Part shown: in pieces, positions 36,312-48,100 of the stretch
Layout: each line of letters starts with the position of its first letter
Numbering within the stretch: position 1 is the first letter of the stretch
Source of the DNA: a virus
IMG/VR virus record: IMGVR_UViG_3300030101_002520
Span: 1 to 64,000 of that record
Reading direction: 5' to 3' (one strand)
DNA: 64,000 nucleotides
The notes under the pieces: generated by a model
Seen by the model: only the letters and a program-made list of their open reading frames with translations
Told to the model about the DNA's origin: nothing
Databases searched by the model: none
Translations under genes and position numbers: made by a program

Positions 36312-38699
36312 ATGGGAAGAAAAGTAAAAATAAAAAGTTTACCAAAAGGCTTTATACTTAAAGATAATAAAATAATTAAAGAGTATGGAGGTTCTAAAAC
36401 TGGTGACCAAGTAGGATATGGTTTAACTACATTTCCTAAAACTAATGATGCTAATGGTATGGGTGATTCTACTAGCACATTTTTTCCATCTAAAAATGAG
36501 ACTAAATATACATTACAGCCAGATCCTAGAAAAGAATCTAATGTAGAAGCTGAAAAAAATGAAACAGTTCTTACAGATTTAAATTTTGATGGTGATTTTG
36601 AATTCTATAATATTGGAGGTAAAAGGCATAATCAAGGTGGTACACCTTTAAATTTACCAGAACAGTCATTTATATATTCAGATACTAGATCTATGAAGCT
36701 TACAAAAGATGAAATGTCAGAGCTTAATGTAGATTCTAAAAAAAGAATAACGCCAGCTAAAGTATCTAAAAATTTTGAGTTAAATAAATTTACTGAACTT
36801 TTAAATGATCCTTATGCTGATAAAATACAAAAGGATACAGCTGACTATATGTTAGATAAAAATAAAAATAAACTATCTCATTTAGCATTTGTACAAGAAG
36901 CAAAAAAAGATTTTGAAGAGGGTGTTCCTAAAGCAGCCTTTCCTTATTTAAAAAAGAAAGGAATTGATCCTATAAAGTATGCTGATATTATGGAAAAAAT
37001 AAATACACAACAAGAAGCACTAGCAGAAAAGATGGAGATGGGTCCTACAGATCAAGAAAAAACTCAAGTGCTTATGTCTTTTCTTCCAGGTAATGATCAA
37101 GAGTCTGCACCTCAAATGCAACAGCCTGCACCAATGCAACAAAATATGCCTATGAATAATCCTATGACTATGGCACAAGGTGGTACAGAAATAACAGACT
37201 TTGAAAAGAATTGGAATAGTTCTAAGTATGATGATTTAAAAGAAGAGTTTTATGCCCAGTATGCAGCCGTATTAGATAAAGATGAGTTAAGTGATGAAGA
37301 GAAGACAGCAATAGATAAATTGCTAATTCAAGATACTCAGATGAAAACTTTAATGCATGATAATTTTGAAAGTGATTATTTTACAGGAAAAGATTGGGAT
37401 GCAGGGGGTGACCAAAGGAATGCAAGGTATAATGCTGCTGTACAAAAGTTAATTGATGATGGACTATACGAAGGTGAAGCATTAACGGAAGATCAAATTA
37501 AAGAAGTTCAGAATGCACATATTGTTTTAAATAATATGTCTGTTATGCCTGAGTATGAGAAACTTATGACCGATACTGGTTTAAATTTATTAGGCCCTGA
37601 ACAAAAAGGTAATCTTGGTTCTAATCAAACTTTATCTAGATCTGATGGTGTTGCTGGTGATAATTTTATAAATACATTCCCTACAACTAAGACTACTATT
37701 ACACCTGATGAAAATACTCCTAAGATAAATTTACCTGTTGGTGATGAGTATGTTCAGCCAGATCCTGGCTATTGGTTGCAGGATAATATGAACTTATTAG
37801 GATCTATAATGGACAAGTTTACTATTAAGAAAAGAGGTCCTGTATTATCACAATACCAACCTGAGTATATTGATGCAATGTATCTTAGCCCTACAAGACA
37901 GTTTGCAAAGATAGGTGAGATGGCTGCTCAAGCTACAAAAGCAGCTACAACATTTGCTGGTCCTCAAAGAGCTTTAGCAGTAGCTAGTAAAGTTCAAGGA
38001 GAAGCAATGAAGCAACTTGCAAATGTACAAGCTGATACTGATAATAAAAACTTAGCAATATTTACAGATGTAGATGGTAAAAATACTGTTATAAGAAATC
38101 AGTTTGAAGAGATGAATAAAAGAGCATTATCTGATTTCTATGATAAGACACAGTTAACAGAAGAAAATTATGATACTGCTATAAGGAATGCAAATCAAGC
38201 AATTGGTAGACAATTAGTAGCAAGAGAGACTAATAGAGCTATGACTAAGAACCTTAATACTTTATATCCTGCATTTGATATTGATCCTACAAAAGGAGGA
38301 GATATAAATATTCTAGACTATAACATGTTCTTTCCAACTGATGATGCTAGTGAAACAGCATATAATACTAAAGTAAATAGGATAAAACAATTAATTGATG
38401 ATGAAGTAATAGATAAAGTAACGGGTGATAAGTTATTATTAGATTTAATTAATACGGATCTTAATGCTCCTAAAGCAAATCCTTATGAGAATACTATTTT
38501 AAATCAGATGAATTATCCTAGTTATGGTCAGTTTAATCAGTTTACAAATCCTCTTATGCAGCAACTTGCTATGTTGAATCAAATGAATCAACAAAATAGA
38601 AGAAGTCCATATGGGGAAGAAGGTATGGAAGTAGGATATGTGCCAGTTAATCCTTTTACGTTAAGAAGACCTAAGAGAAAATTGGTTGATTTGGATTAA
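36312..38699 (+). CDS. Cargo/internal virion protein with GGxxHxxGG motif
   Basis: This 795-aa protein has a basic N-terminus and, at residues about 97-120, the segment I-G-G-K-R-H-N-Q-G-G-T-P-L-N-L-P followed by S-F-I-Y-S-D-T. I associate that segment with internal virion proteins of crAss-like and related Bacteroidota phages. A methionine/proline/glutamine-rich stretch follows (residues about 260-290). The second half (about 500-680) is helical, with long alanine- and glutamine-rich helices such as A-A-Q-A-T-K-A-A-T-T-F, able to form a bundle inside the head or tail. It starts two bases after the previous stop and is closed by a hairpin terminator. The exact role in DNA ejection is unknown. 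Confidence 0.6.
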   Translation: MGRKVKIKSLPKGFILKDNKIIKEYGGSKTGDQVGYGLTTFPKTNDANGMGDSTSTFFPSKNETKYTLQPDPRKESNVEAEKNETVLTDLNFDGDFEFYNIGGKRHNQGGTPLNLPEQSFIYSDTRSMKLTKDEMSELNVDSKKRITPAKVSKNFELNKFTELLNDPYADKIQKDTADYMLDKNKNKLSHLAFVQEAKKDFEEGVPKAAFPYLKKKGIDPIKYADIMEKINTQQEALAEKMEMGPTDQEKTQVLMSFLPGNDQESAPQMQQPAPMQQNMPMNNPMTMAQGGTEITDFEKNWNSSKYDDLKEEFYAQYAAVLDKDELSDEEKTAIDKLLIQDTQMKTLMHDNFESDYFTGKDWDAGGDQRNARYNAAVQKLIDDGLYEGEALTEDQIKEVQNAHIVLNNMSVMPEYEKLMTDTGLNLLGPEQKGNLGSNQTLSRSDGVAGDNFINTFPTTKTTITPDENTPKINLPVGDEYVQPDPGYWLQDNMNLLGSIMDKFTIKKRGPVLSQYQPEYIDAMYLSPTRQFAKIGEMAAQATKAATTFAGPQRALAVASKVQGEAMKQLANVQADTDNKNLAIFTDVDGKNTVIRNQFEEMNKRALSDFYDKTQLTEENYDTAIRNANQAIGRQLVARETNRAMTKNLNTLYPAFDIDPTKGGDINILDYNMFFPTDDASETAYNTKVNRIKQLIDDEVIDKVTGDKLLLDLINTDLNAPKANPYENTILNQMNYPSYGQFNQFTNPLMQQLAMLNQMNQQNRRSPYGEEGMEVGYVPVNPFTLRRPKRKLVDLD

Positions 38700-38700
38700 T

Positions 38701-38735
38701 CTACACTTTAAAAGTGTAGTTTAATTAGTTTTAAA
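38701..38735 (+). terminator. Hairpin terminator after the 795-aa gene
   Basis: CTACACTT pairs perfectly with AAGTGTAG around a 3-base loop, followed by an interrupted T-rich tract. The stem begins directly after the stop codon. The weak T-run means it may be leaky. Confidence 0.65.
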
Positions 38736-38745
38736 ACTTAAAAAA

Positions 38746-38763
38746 TTTTAGTATTTTTGATAT
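38746..38763 (+). promoter_or_regulatory. Promoter-like element before the 1122-aa gene
   Basis: TTTTAGTATTTTTGATAT runs to the ATG at 38764. It contains TATTTTTG, an exact fit to the Bacteroidota -7 consensus TAnnTTTG, and also resembles the shorter copies of the phage motif. A transcript would be nearly leaderless. Confidence 0.4.
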
Positions 38764-41700
38764 ATGGCAACTTATTTACCCGGAGTACAACCTTTTCTAC
38801 CACAGACACAAGTTTTTACTCCTGATTATAAATTTTTACAAAACGTTCTATCTGTTAGACAAGACAGGTTTGACACTAACTATAAAGAGATAAATAAGCT
38901 TTATGGGCAAGTTGTCTATGCACCTTTATCTAGAGCTGATAGCAAAGATAAAAGAGACCAATATGCTAATGCTTTAACTAACTCTTTAAAGCAAGTTGCT
39001 GGTATGGATTTATCTTTAGCACAAAACGTTAATACAGCAAAAGCATTATTTAGTCCATTCTATAAAGATCAGGATCTTGTTAGAGATATGTATGCTACAA
39101 AGACATTTCAAAATTCTCAAAAAGAAATTCAAAGATATAAAGATGCAAACAATAGAGATGTATCACGTAATTATTGGCTTGATGGTGAAAAGTTTGTAAA
39201 CTACCGTATGCAAGATTTTATAAATGCAACAGCTGATGATGCAAGAAAATTTAATGTGGGTGATTTAAAGTATGCTAAGAATCCAGATATATTTAATAGA
39301 GCTCAAGAGATATTAACTGAAGAAGGTTTAGAGGCAGAAGATTTCTTTATGCAAGGTGATTATATTTATAAAATTAAAAATGGTCCTGCTTTAACTAATC
39401 AAAAATATCAATATGTAGATGAGAATGGTAAAGTAAAACAAGGTACTAGAAATGCAGCTATGGATTTTGTTGTACAAGCTTTAGCTGATGATCCTAAGAT
39501 TCAAAGAGGTATGAATATAAAATACCAAAATAGAAGAAGAGAATATATAGACAATAATATATCAAACTTTGCTGGTGATAGAAATGCTGCAGGAACTGCA
39601 TTTGATAGAGATATATTAGAAAATACTACACAAAAAGAATTAAAAAAGTATGCTGAGTTAGAAACAGAGTTAAAAGGTGATTCAGCTGCTTTAAACAATT
39701 GGCTAGCTTATAAACAAGAGTATGGTATAATAACTGGATCTAAAGAAGATGAACAATATAAAAAGTTACAGTTTGAAGTAATGCTTAAAAGAAAAGCACA
39801 AAATAAGCTTAGTGAAAGAATACTAACACTAAAAGGACCTGCTAGCAATCAAAAGGTTTTACAAGAGAAAGCAGCTATAGCATTTATATCTGATACAATG
39901 CAAAAAGAATTTTATGACGCATCAGTAGCTTATTCAAATAAAAATTATTCAAGAGATGTTGAAGTAAATTCAGCAGCAGTAGCGGCAAAGAGACTTGCAT
40001 GGGATAAACAAAAATTTAAGATTCAAGAGATGAATAAGTTTTTGCTTGAAGAACAAAAAAAGAAAAATCAAGGTGGTGACTCTCAAACTCAATTAGATAA
40101 TATACTTAATCAAAATGACACTGAACTTAATGTAGATGCTGTAAAAGAAACACAAAATCCATTAAGAAATGTAGGTGATGGTCTTGTAGCAATTGATAAG
40201 ACACAAAGAGAAATGGAAGTTCAAGCTATAATGACGCTTTATAACTATCCAGGATTTAATAAATATTTATCTGGCGGTAGAGTGGGTATGATAAATGTTG
40301 GTACTGATGAAGAACCAAATTATTTACCAGAAGCACAAGCAGGAGATTGGTTAAGAGATCCTGATAATGCAAGTGAGTTGAATAGAATATTTAAAGATGT
40401 AACAGGTAAACTGCAAAGCACTGATTTACAAGATTTTATAGGTGTTTTTGCACCGGGAGATAGTTTTAAAATGACTAAGGATGATCTTAATGTTATACAA
40501 GCTGCTATAAATAATACAATGTTAGAAGAAAGTGGTGATCCTGGTAGTTTATCAGGAATGACACAAGAGTTTTATCATAATTTAAAAGATCAGGAAGCTT
40601 ATTATATTCAAACTAATCCTAATTCTCAATATAGTAATGCGAGAAAATCAGGTTATCCTTCTATTGTAACTTCTCAGGTGCAAGCACAGTTAGAAGAAAT
40701 GGGAGTTCCTGCATATCTTATTGATGCTGGACCTGATGCAGTATTTCCAGAAAACTCTAACAAAGCTGGTGTAAGAGTGTGGGATTATTTAGAAAAGATT
40801 TATTTAGCAAATGGTAATCCTGATGAACTAAAATTAGATGGTAATAATAATGTTATCTATAAGGGTGATAAAAACTTTTATGATTTTAGTAGAAATAGTG
40901 GTTTAGTTATAAGAAATCAAGAAGACTTAGTAAATTCTACTTTATCATCTATGAGAGGTAATAATAACAGCACTATAAAAGGATTAAATCAGTTATATCC
41001 AAATGGTCCAAATGAAGAGTTTGAAAATGATTGGAGATTTAATAAAAATTCTAATTCTGCGTTTAGAGCAAATGCTTTAAGGTGGAACGCACAAGATGGC
41101 TGGTCTATTGATGAGAGTTATGTAAGACAACAACTTATAGGTGGTGAGGGTGCTTTCTATAATAATTGGGTAAACAGTGTTAATGATACGTGGTCAAGAA
41201 CAGATTCTACAGCAGATTCAGGTATACCATATCCTACTGTAATGAGTAAAATATTAGCGCAAGACATAGATCTTGGAACTAATATGATGAATGCTTTTGT
41301 TAGTAGAACGCTTTTAACTAATGAAGCTCCTATGACTGAAGATGCTTTAGTTAACTTTAATGCTGCTTTAAAAGCACTTAATGTAGCTATTCCACAAGGA
41401 GACGGTATGATATTACAAGGTAATTATTTAGGTCAAGAAGCTGGTGATAAAACAGTAAGTGATCCTTTGGCAAAAGCATTTTTTAATGATGTAATAAGAA
41501 AAGAATTAAGAGTTGGTGACACATCTATGGGTTTAACATGGTCTCAACTTTCTCCAACAACATATGAAAATCCTCAAACAGGTGAAACAGAAAATTATTC
41601 TGCTTATGTATTTACATTACCTACTGAGTTTTTAAATAAGCATAAAGATTTTAAACCAACTGGTACAGATACAAAATTAGAAGACTCTGATATGTTTAAA

Positions 41701-42132
41701 GCTCAAACTCTTACAATATTAGTGAAAGAAGAGTTTGATAAGCAATACAATAATAAGCATATGGAAAATCAAATGCCTAGTGCTGCAGAGAGATTATTAT
41801 ATGCAAATGGATATTATAGTCCTCAACCAATAGCAGGTGGCGGCTCACATCATTATTATAGGAATGATCAAGGAATGATTACACAGGAAATCAAACCAGT
41901 TATTTGGGATAGTAATGCAAACGCATATGTACAAGATCCTATATCATATAGAACAACAACTATTGATGCTAATCAGTTACAAAATGTAATAATGTTAACA
42001 CAAGAGTCATTAATAAATAATCAAAGAACTCAATTAGATGTAAAGTCAGGAAATGTTTCAATAGAGGATAAACAAGTTTCTAGTAGTGGCATCTATCAAG
42101 CATATCCTGGAGGTCCTTTCTTACCTAATTAA
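38764..42132 (+). CDS. Large cargo-like virion protein
   Basis: The 1122-aa product starts with T-Y-L-P-G-V-Q-P-F-L-P-Q-T-Q-V-F-T-P-D-Y-K-F-L, a proline-rich N-terminus typical of internal virion proteins next to crAss-like polymerase genes. It is then mostly helical and charged, with a basic coiled coil near residues 410-440 (L-L-E-E-Q-K-K-K-N-Q-G). No enzyme motif or membrane segment is seen. It has its own promoter-like element and is separated from the giant polymerase gene by ten bases. I infer a structural component of the ejected cargo. Confidence 0.5.
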   Translation: MATYLPGVQPFLPQTQVFTPDYKFLQNVLSVRQDRFDTNYKEINKLYGQVVYAPLSRADSKDKRDQYANALTNSLKQVAGMDLSLAQNVNTAKALFSPFYKDQDLVRDMYATKTFQNSQKEIQRYKDANNRDVSRNYWLDGEKFVNYRMQDFINATADDARKFNVGDLKYAKNPDIFNRAQEILTEEGLEAEDFFMQGDYIYKIKNGPALTNQKYQYVDENGKVKQGTRNAAMDFVVQALADDPKIQRGMNIKYQNRRREYIDNNISNFAGDRNAAGTAFDRDILENTTQKELKKYAELETELKGDSAALNNWLAYKQEYGIITGSKEDEQYKKLQFEVMLKRKAQNKLSERILTLKGPASNQKVLQEKAAIAFISDTMQKEFYDASVAYSNKNYSRDVEVNSAAVAAKRLAWDKQKFKIQEMNKFLLEEQKKKNQGGDSQTQLDNILNQNDTELNVDAVKETQNPLRNVGDGLVAIDKTQREMEVQAIMTLYNYPGFNKYLSGGRVGMINVGTDEEPNYLPEAQAGDWLRDPDNASELNRIFKDVTGKLQSTDLQDFIGVFAPGDSFKMTKDDLNVIQAAINNTMLEESGDPGSLSGMTQEFYHNLKDQEAYYIQTNPNSQYSNARKSGYPSIVTSQVQAQLEEMGVPAYLIDAGPDAVFPENSNKAGVRVWDYLEKIYLANGNPDELKLDGNNNVIYKGDKNFYDFSRNSGLVIRNQEDLVNSTLSSMRGNNNSTIKGLNQLYPNGPNEEFENDWRFNKNSNSAFRANALRWNAQDGWSIDESYVRQQLIGGEGAFYNNWVNSVNDTWSRTDSTADSGIPYPTVMSKILAQDIDLGTNMMNAFVSRTLLTNEAPMTEDALVNFNAALKALNVAIPQGDGMILQGNYLGQEAGDKTVSDPLAKAFFNDVIRKELRVGDTSMGLTWSQLSPTTYENPQTGETENYSAYVFTLPTEFLNKHKDFKPTGTDTKLEDSDMFKAQTLTILVKEEFDKQYNNKHMENQMPSAAERLLYANGYYSPQPIAGGGSHHYYRNDQGMITQEIKPVIWDSNANAYVQDPISYRTTTIDANQLQNVIMLTQESLINNQRTQLDVKSGNVSIEDKQVSSSGIYQAYPGGPFLPN

Positions 42133-42142
42133 AAAATAAACC

Positions 42143-45100
42143 ATGGCAGAAAATCCAAATATAGGGAACAATAAATTTATAAATCAAAATTATACACCAC
42201 CGGTAGATATAAACACAGGATCCGTACCTCAAATAAGTTCACAAGAACATCAGGATATTACTGATGCATTAAGAGAATCTACTATTCAATTTGATAGATC
42301 TTCTGAAATAGATCCTATGAGTTTAAAGTTTATAGATCAACAATCTAAAATTATTAATGAGCAAGAAACATTAAACCCTAGTAGATTTACATCCCCTTAT
42401 CCTGGTAATGCAACTCCTAATAGAAATCCATTTGCTTATAATACTGGTCAAAATGATCTTTCAACACAACAGGGTAGAAGAGATTATTTTGGATCTATAT
42501 TAGAAAGAGCTAATGGTATAAGTGATACAAGACCTCATGGTGGTGCTTGGCAAAATCCTATTATATACGGTAAAAGACAAGTTAATGCAGATAGATATTT
42601 AAGTCATCCTAGCTTTGATGATTTGGGTTTCCACCCTTATAGAGATAATGAAACATTCTATAATCAAAATAGTACATGGTATGATGATTTAGGTAGAACT
42701 AGTTCTGCTTTTGTTCAAATGTTTAAACCTGCTTTTACAAGTGGTTGGAGAGCTTTAGGTGATTTTATTAGTGGAGATGGTTTATCACAAGACTATATTG
42801 GAGCTGAAGCAATGCAAGATGCAATGAGAATAGCTTCATCAACTAGAGGTGGTATTACTGGATTTACGAATGATTTATATTTAAATAGTGCATACACATT
42901 TGGTATACTAGGTAGTATATTTGCTGAGGAGGTTGCTCTAGGTTTGGGTACTGTGGCAACTAAAGGTATGAGTTCATCTATTGCTGCACAAAGAACTGCT
43001 GGTAATTTTAAAAGACTATTTGATGCGGCTGATGCAATGAAGACAGGTGCAAGAAATATAGGAAACTTTTCTTACAATGTTATGAGAGATCTTGGTGCTG
43101 TAGACAAAGCAAAAGATTTTTATAACTATGCAAAAGGCAATATGTATGGGGATGAAGTAGGTAGATTTATATCAAACTTCTTTGCTCCAGAAACTACAAG
43201 AGCTCTTCAGACAATGAACTCTACAAAAAATACTGCTAAGAATGTATCTAATCTTTCTAAATTAAATACTACATTTGGTGCATTTTACAGAGATATAAGA
43301 CAATTTAATATTGCGTGGGCAGAATCTAAAATGGAAGGAGGTTTGCGTGAGATAGAAACTTTAGAAGAAGCTTATTTAAAAGCGTTACAAGAGAATGGTG
43401 GCAACCCTCTAACAGAAGAACAATATAATCTTATACATAGTAAATCTAAATCTGCAGGATTAGGAACAGCATTATTAAACTTTCCTATAATATATTTATC
43501 TAACAAGCTTGTATTTGATGGAGCATTAAGAGGATTTAAACCTTTAGCTAGACAACTTGATAATGCTAAATCAGGATTAGGCAGACAAATAATGAGAAAT
43601 ACTAAGGATGGTGTAGTAAATTCTGGCAAAAAAGCTTATGTAAATGTGGGTAGTGGTTTAAAAAGAATGTATAGAGAGGGTGTTGTAAATGGATTAAAAG
43701 CTGCAGGTGTTGCAGGTTTAAGATATAGTACAAGAAATTTTGCAGAAGGTTTTCAAGAATTAGCTCAGGAGCTAGTTAGTGCATCAGTTGGTGATTACTA
43801 TACAGGTTTATTTGATGAAGTTTTATCTGATTCTATGAATGCTAATGCAGCGGAACTTGAAAGTAGAGTTAAAAATGCTGAAGCTAGTATGGCACAAGCA
43901 ATAAGTTCTGGTCTGAATAATGAAGCTGTAGGTTTTAAAACATTTATGTCTGGATTTTTAATGGGTGGATTAGTTCAACCATTTCAAACTGTGATGTTTG
44001 AATATGTGCCTAATACCTATACTTATGTTACTGATAGAAAAAAGTATGATGCATATGCTAAAAAGAAAGAAGATTATATAAATGAGTCTACAAAGACACT
44101 AACTGAAATGTTTGATGATCCTAGAAATCTTTTTAAACTTACCAATTTAAATACACTTACACAAAAGCAACTTAATAAATTTATGTTATTATCATCATAT
44201 AATAATGATATAATGGCATTTAAAGATTCAAAAGATGCTGCAGCATTTCACCATGTGTTAACAATGCTTAGAGTAGGTAAAGCAGAAGACTTTAAAGCTC
44301 ATTTAAATGGTATACTTCAAATGAATGATGCAGATCTTCAAAATGCCTTTAAAGATACAGAAGCATCACCAGCAGAAATTAGAAAAAGATTTACTGGATT
44401 GATTGATAAGGTTGATACCATGAGAGATAGATTCAATAGATTTGATGATAAGTATATTAATCCTTATAATCCAGATAACTTTAAACAAGGTAGTAGACCA
44501 TGGGCTCAAGAAATAATTAGACAATCTGCATTTGAACATGCTAAGATGATGTTTATGTTTACTAATGATACTTATGAAAGATCTGTTGTTAGAATGGAAT
44601 CTATATTAAGTAATTTGTCTGTAAATCCTGTTATAGATAAAATGGCTGCTAATGATATAACTGCATTAACTAGTCAAAAAGGTATGCTTGCAGAGATAAA
44701 CATGCTAAAGGATGAAACATCTGTAGCCCCAGCTAGAAATGCTTCAGTAGAGTTAAAAGAACAATACAAGAATAAACAAGAAAAGTTAAAGATCTTTCAA
44801 GAGTTTTATGATACCTTTTATGCTAAAGATAATTACAAAATACTTAGCAGAACAAAAGATAAAGTTAAGTATGGTAAACTAAAAGTAAGTGGTAAAAATA
44901 AATTAAAGAAAGTATTTATTAAATTACTTGATCATCTTTCTAAAACTACTGGTGGTAGAATACAAGATAATGATGCAATAAATACAGCTTTTGAAATGAT
45001 TATTGATCATGAGTATTTAGCTGGTAGAGCTTCTGATTATTATCAAGCAGCAAGAATACTAGATGATCCATCTATCCTTAATGATTTAGCAGATAGATCT

Positions 45101-48100
45101 GCTGAAGCTATGAATAAAGTTTGGAATGATCAAAGAAAGAAGTTTAAAGTATACGGTAAATTAAAAAATTGGGTTGATAATCAGGAAAGAGCTAAAATAA
45201 TTTCTGATCTAGCAAAGGTAGGAATTTTTGCAGAGTCAGAACAAGCTAAGAATTTTATTGAGACTGGTCAACAACCAACAGAGTTTTTTAGTGAAGAAAG
45301 TAGACTAACAGCTATAACAGCTGAAGAAAATCCTAATGCTTGGAAAACTTTAACAAACATACTGAAAGGGTATCAAAAACAAAAAGAAGCTGAAGCAAGA
45401 GCTGCTAAAGATAAAGCTGGACAAGATCTTGAGATAAATAAAGAAGAGTTTGACAAAGATTCTGATCTTAGTGCTGGTGATGAAATAAATTCAGTTCCAG
45501 AAGTAGAGGAAGAAAGGGGAGCTCAGATATCATCAAACATACAACCAAGAATATACACACTAAAGGATTATCAACAGTTTATAGATCAAGATCCTGATAC
45601 ACAAGCTATACTTAATAAAAAGTATCAAGAGTATGAATATGCTTGGAATAAATTGGGTATAAAAAAATTATCAGGTAAAGAAGGTCAGATCTTAACTAAA
45701 AGTGAATGGGTTAATTCAAAAGAGGGCGGTGGTAAAATTGTTAAAGCAAGACACAGATTGTTTAGAACATACGCAATGCAATCACCTGGTATGAAGAACA
45801 AAACAACATTTGAAGAATATTTAACTAAGAATCAAGATCAACAATTTCTTATAAATGTTGTACAAGGATATGGTCTTAGAGTGGAAGATATACTTGTAGA
45901 TACAGTTATTAATGAGAATATAGCAGTTGAACAAGGTTTAGGTAGCAGAGATACAATAGTAGATACAGATAATGATTACTCTAAAAATAAAATTAAGATA
46001 GTTAGAAGAAGAAGATTTGCAACAGAAGAAGGTGTTGCAAGTGATTTCTTTATGGTTCTAACTCTTAATAATGAAAATACAGTTGATAAGTATGCAGGTC
46101 TTCCTAATGCAAATACTAATTTATCTACAACATATAAAACAGAAGCAGAAGCTATAGCTGCAGCTGATTGGTTAAGTATGAATATACCAGCTGCAAGTAA
46201 TTTTGATTTTACAGTAGAAGGTAAAGCTGAAGATGGATTTACAAGTGGAGAGATTGTTGTTAAAGATGGAAGAAGATATAGTGTAGAAAGTAAAGAGGAA
46301 GATAATAGCATGCTTGTAAAAGATTTAGAATCAGGTCAAGAAGAAACTATAGACGCAGGCAAGTTTGCATCAGAAGGTTGGACAAGATCTAAAGATGAAA
46401 AAATTCAAATAGCTGATATAAAAACTTCAACTAAACTATTTGTTGATAGGGCTTTACAAATACTTCCATTTGATCCAAATGCAGACTCTTATAAAACAAT
46501 GAATGATCCTCAGAAGGAAAAAATATTAAGAGCTCAAGCAAGAAAAGATTTTGAAAAAACATTACAACAATTAACTATTGATGAAATAAACAAATTAAAA
46601 TTTAGTATTGTAAAAGGTGAAGACTTTGAAAAGGTTATAACAAACACAGCTCCGTCTGACAGAGATGTATTTCCAGCTAGTGTTAATTATGATGAGAATA
46701 AACAAATAAGGGTTGGTGCTGCTAAGTATAGAGTTGTAATATACAAAGGAGATGAACCTTTTGCATTATTAGCTAGTCCTTATACAGCTACTATGGTAGA
46801 TTCTAAAGGAGAGAAAATAGATCCTTTAACAATTACACAAAAGCAAGCTGAGACATTATTTATAGGTGCAATAGCTGATCCAAGTGCATATAAAAAGATT
46901 AGAGCTAATTATGCTGCTGCATATGAAATAGAAAAGATATTTGAAGATGCATTAAAAAATTCTAAAGGTGATCAAGCTTTTATGTCTTTTAAAGACCTAC
47001 AAAAGAACAATATAGATATGCAGTTTACACCTGGTTTAATTCTATATAAGTCAGAAGAAGTGGTTAATGGCAAACAAATTAATAATGAATCAAGTATTGA
47101 AGAGTTAGCAAACAATGGCTTTACAGTTGCTGAGGGTGTTGGTACTGACGGTAATCCTTTATTCTTAATAGAAGATAACCAGATTATAGATAGAAAAGAA
47201 GGGGTAAGAGAAGAAGCATCTATTATAACAAATATATCTGTAAAAGATTCAAACACTCTTGATAAACTAAGAGCTGATATTAATGCATCTATGAGGCGTC
47301 AAGGTTTTGATACAAAGACAAAGCTAGGAAGATATGTTGGTTATGTTTATTCACCTGGTCTAGGTGAGTATACTGCCTTTGAATTAAAAGCAAAACCAAA
47401 ATCATTAGAGCAAGTAAATACATTATTTACAGAGTATCTTAATAGAATGGAAGATACTGTTAAAAATAATCTAGATAAAGGTAATGTAAAAGATGAATTG
47501 TATAATAGAGCTTTTAATACAGAAAAAGAACAAGATAATTTTATAGTAGGAAAAGGTAATCAACAATTTTCTATTAGTGTAACAAGTAGAGGTGATCTTA
47601 AATTTAGATATTATAATAGTGGTGTAAGAGGTGTTGGTATAAATATATTTTTAAAAGTAAAAGATGTAAAGAATCTTTTACAGTCAGAAGCTGGTGTTAC
47701 ATCTCTTTTAAAAAATATACAGAAAAAAGTAAACAATAAAATTAAAGCAGATAAGAAGCTGAATGATCTACAAAATCTTTTAATAAATCTTAATGCAGAA
47801 AACTTTAAAGACAGTTTACCAAAAGATATTAACTCTAACAGTAATAAGTATACCATAATAAATACTAAAATGGATGCTGTTATTGGTCCTAATGTAAGAT
47901 CTAAAATTTATGGTAATATAGTATTTAATGATACTTCCGCTATAAATAGTGCAATACAAACAGCATTAGATATACAAAGAGAAGCACCAGTAAAGACTTC
48001 AACTGTTACTGAAAAACCATTATCTAATGTTAGTTTAGAAGATACTGACTATTTTAAAAAACAATCAAAAGAGAAATTTGCAAATATAGATGAGTCTATA

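Noticed and set aside
45976-46311. Antisense ORFs of 80-110 aa opposite the giant genes, such as this one
   Set aside because: They lie wholly opposite strongly coding frames, have biased hydrophobic composition and no start context or promoter; they are shadows.
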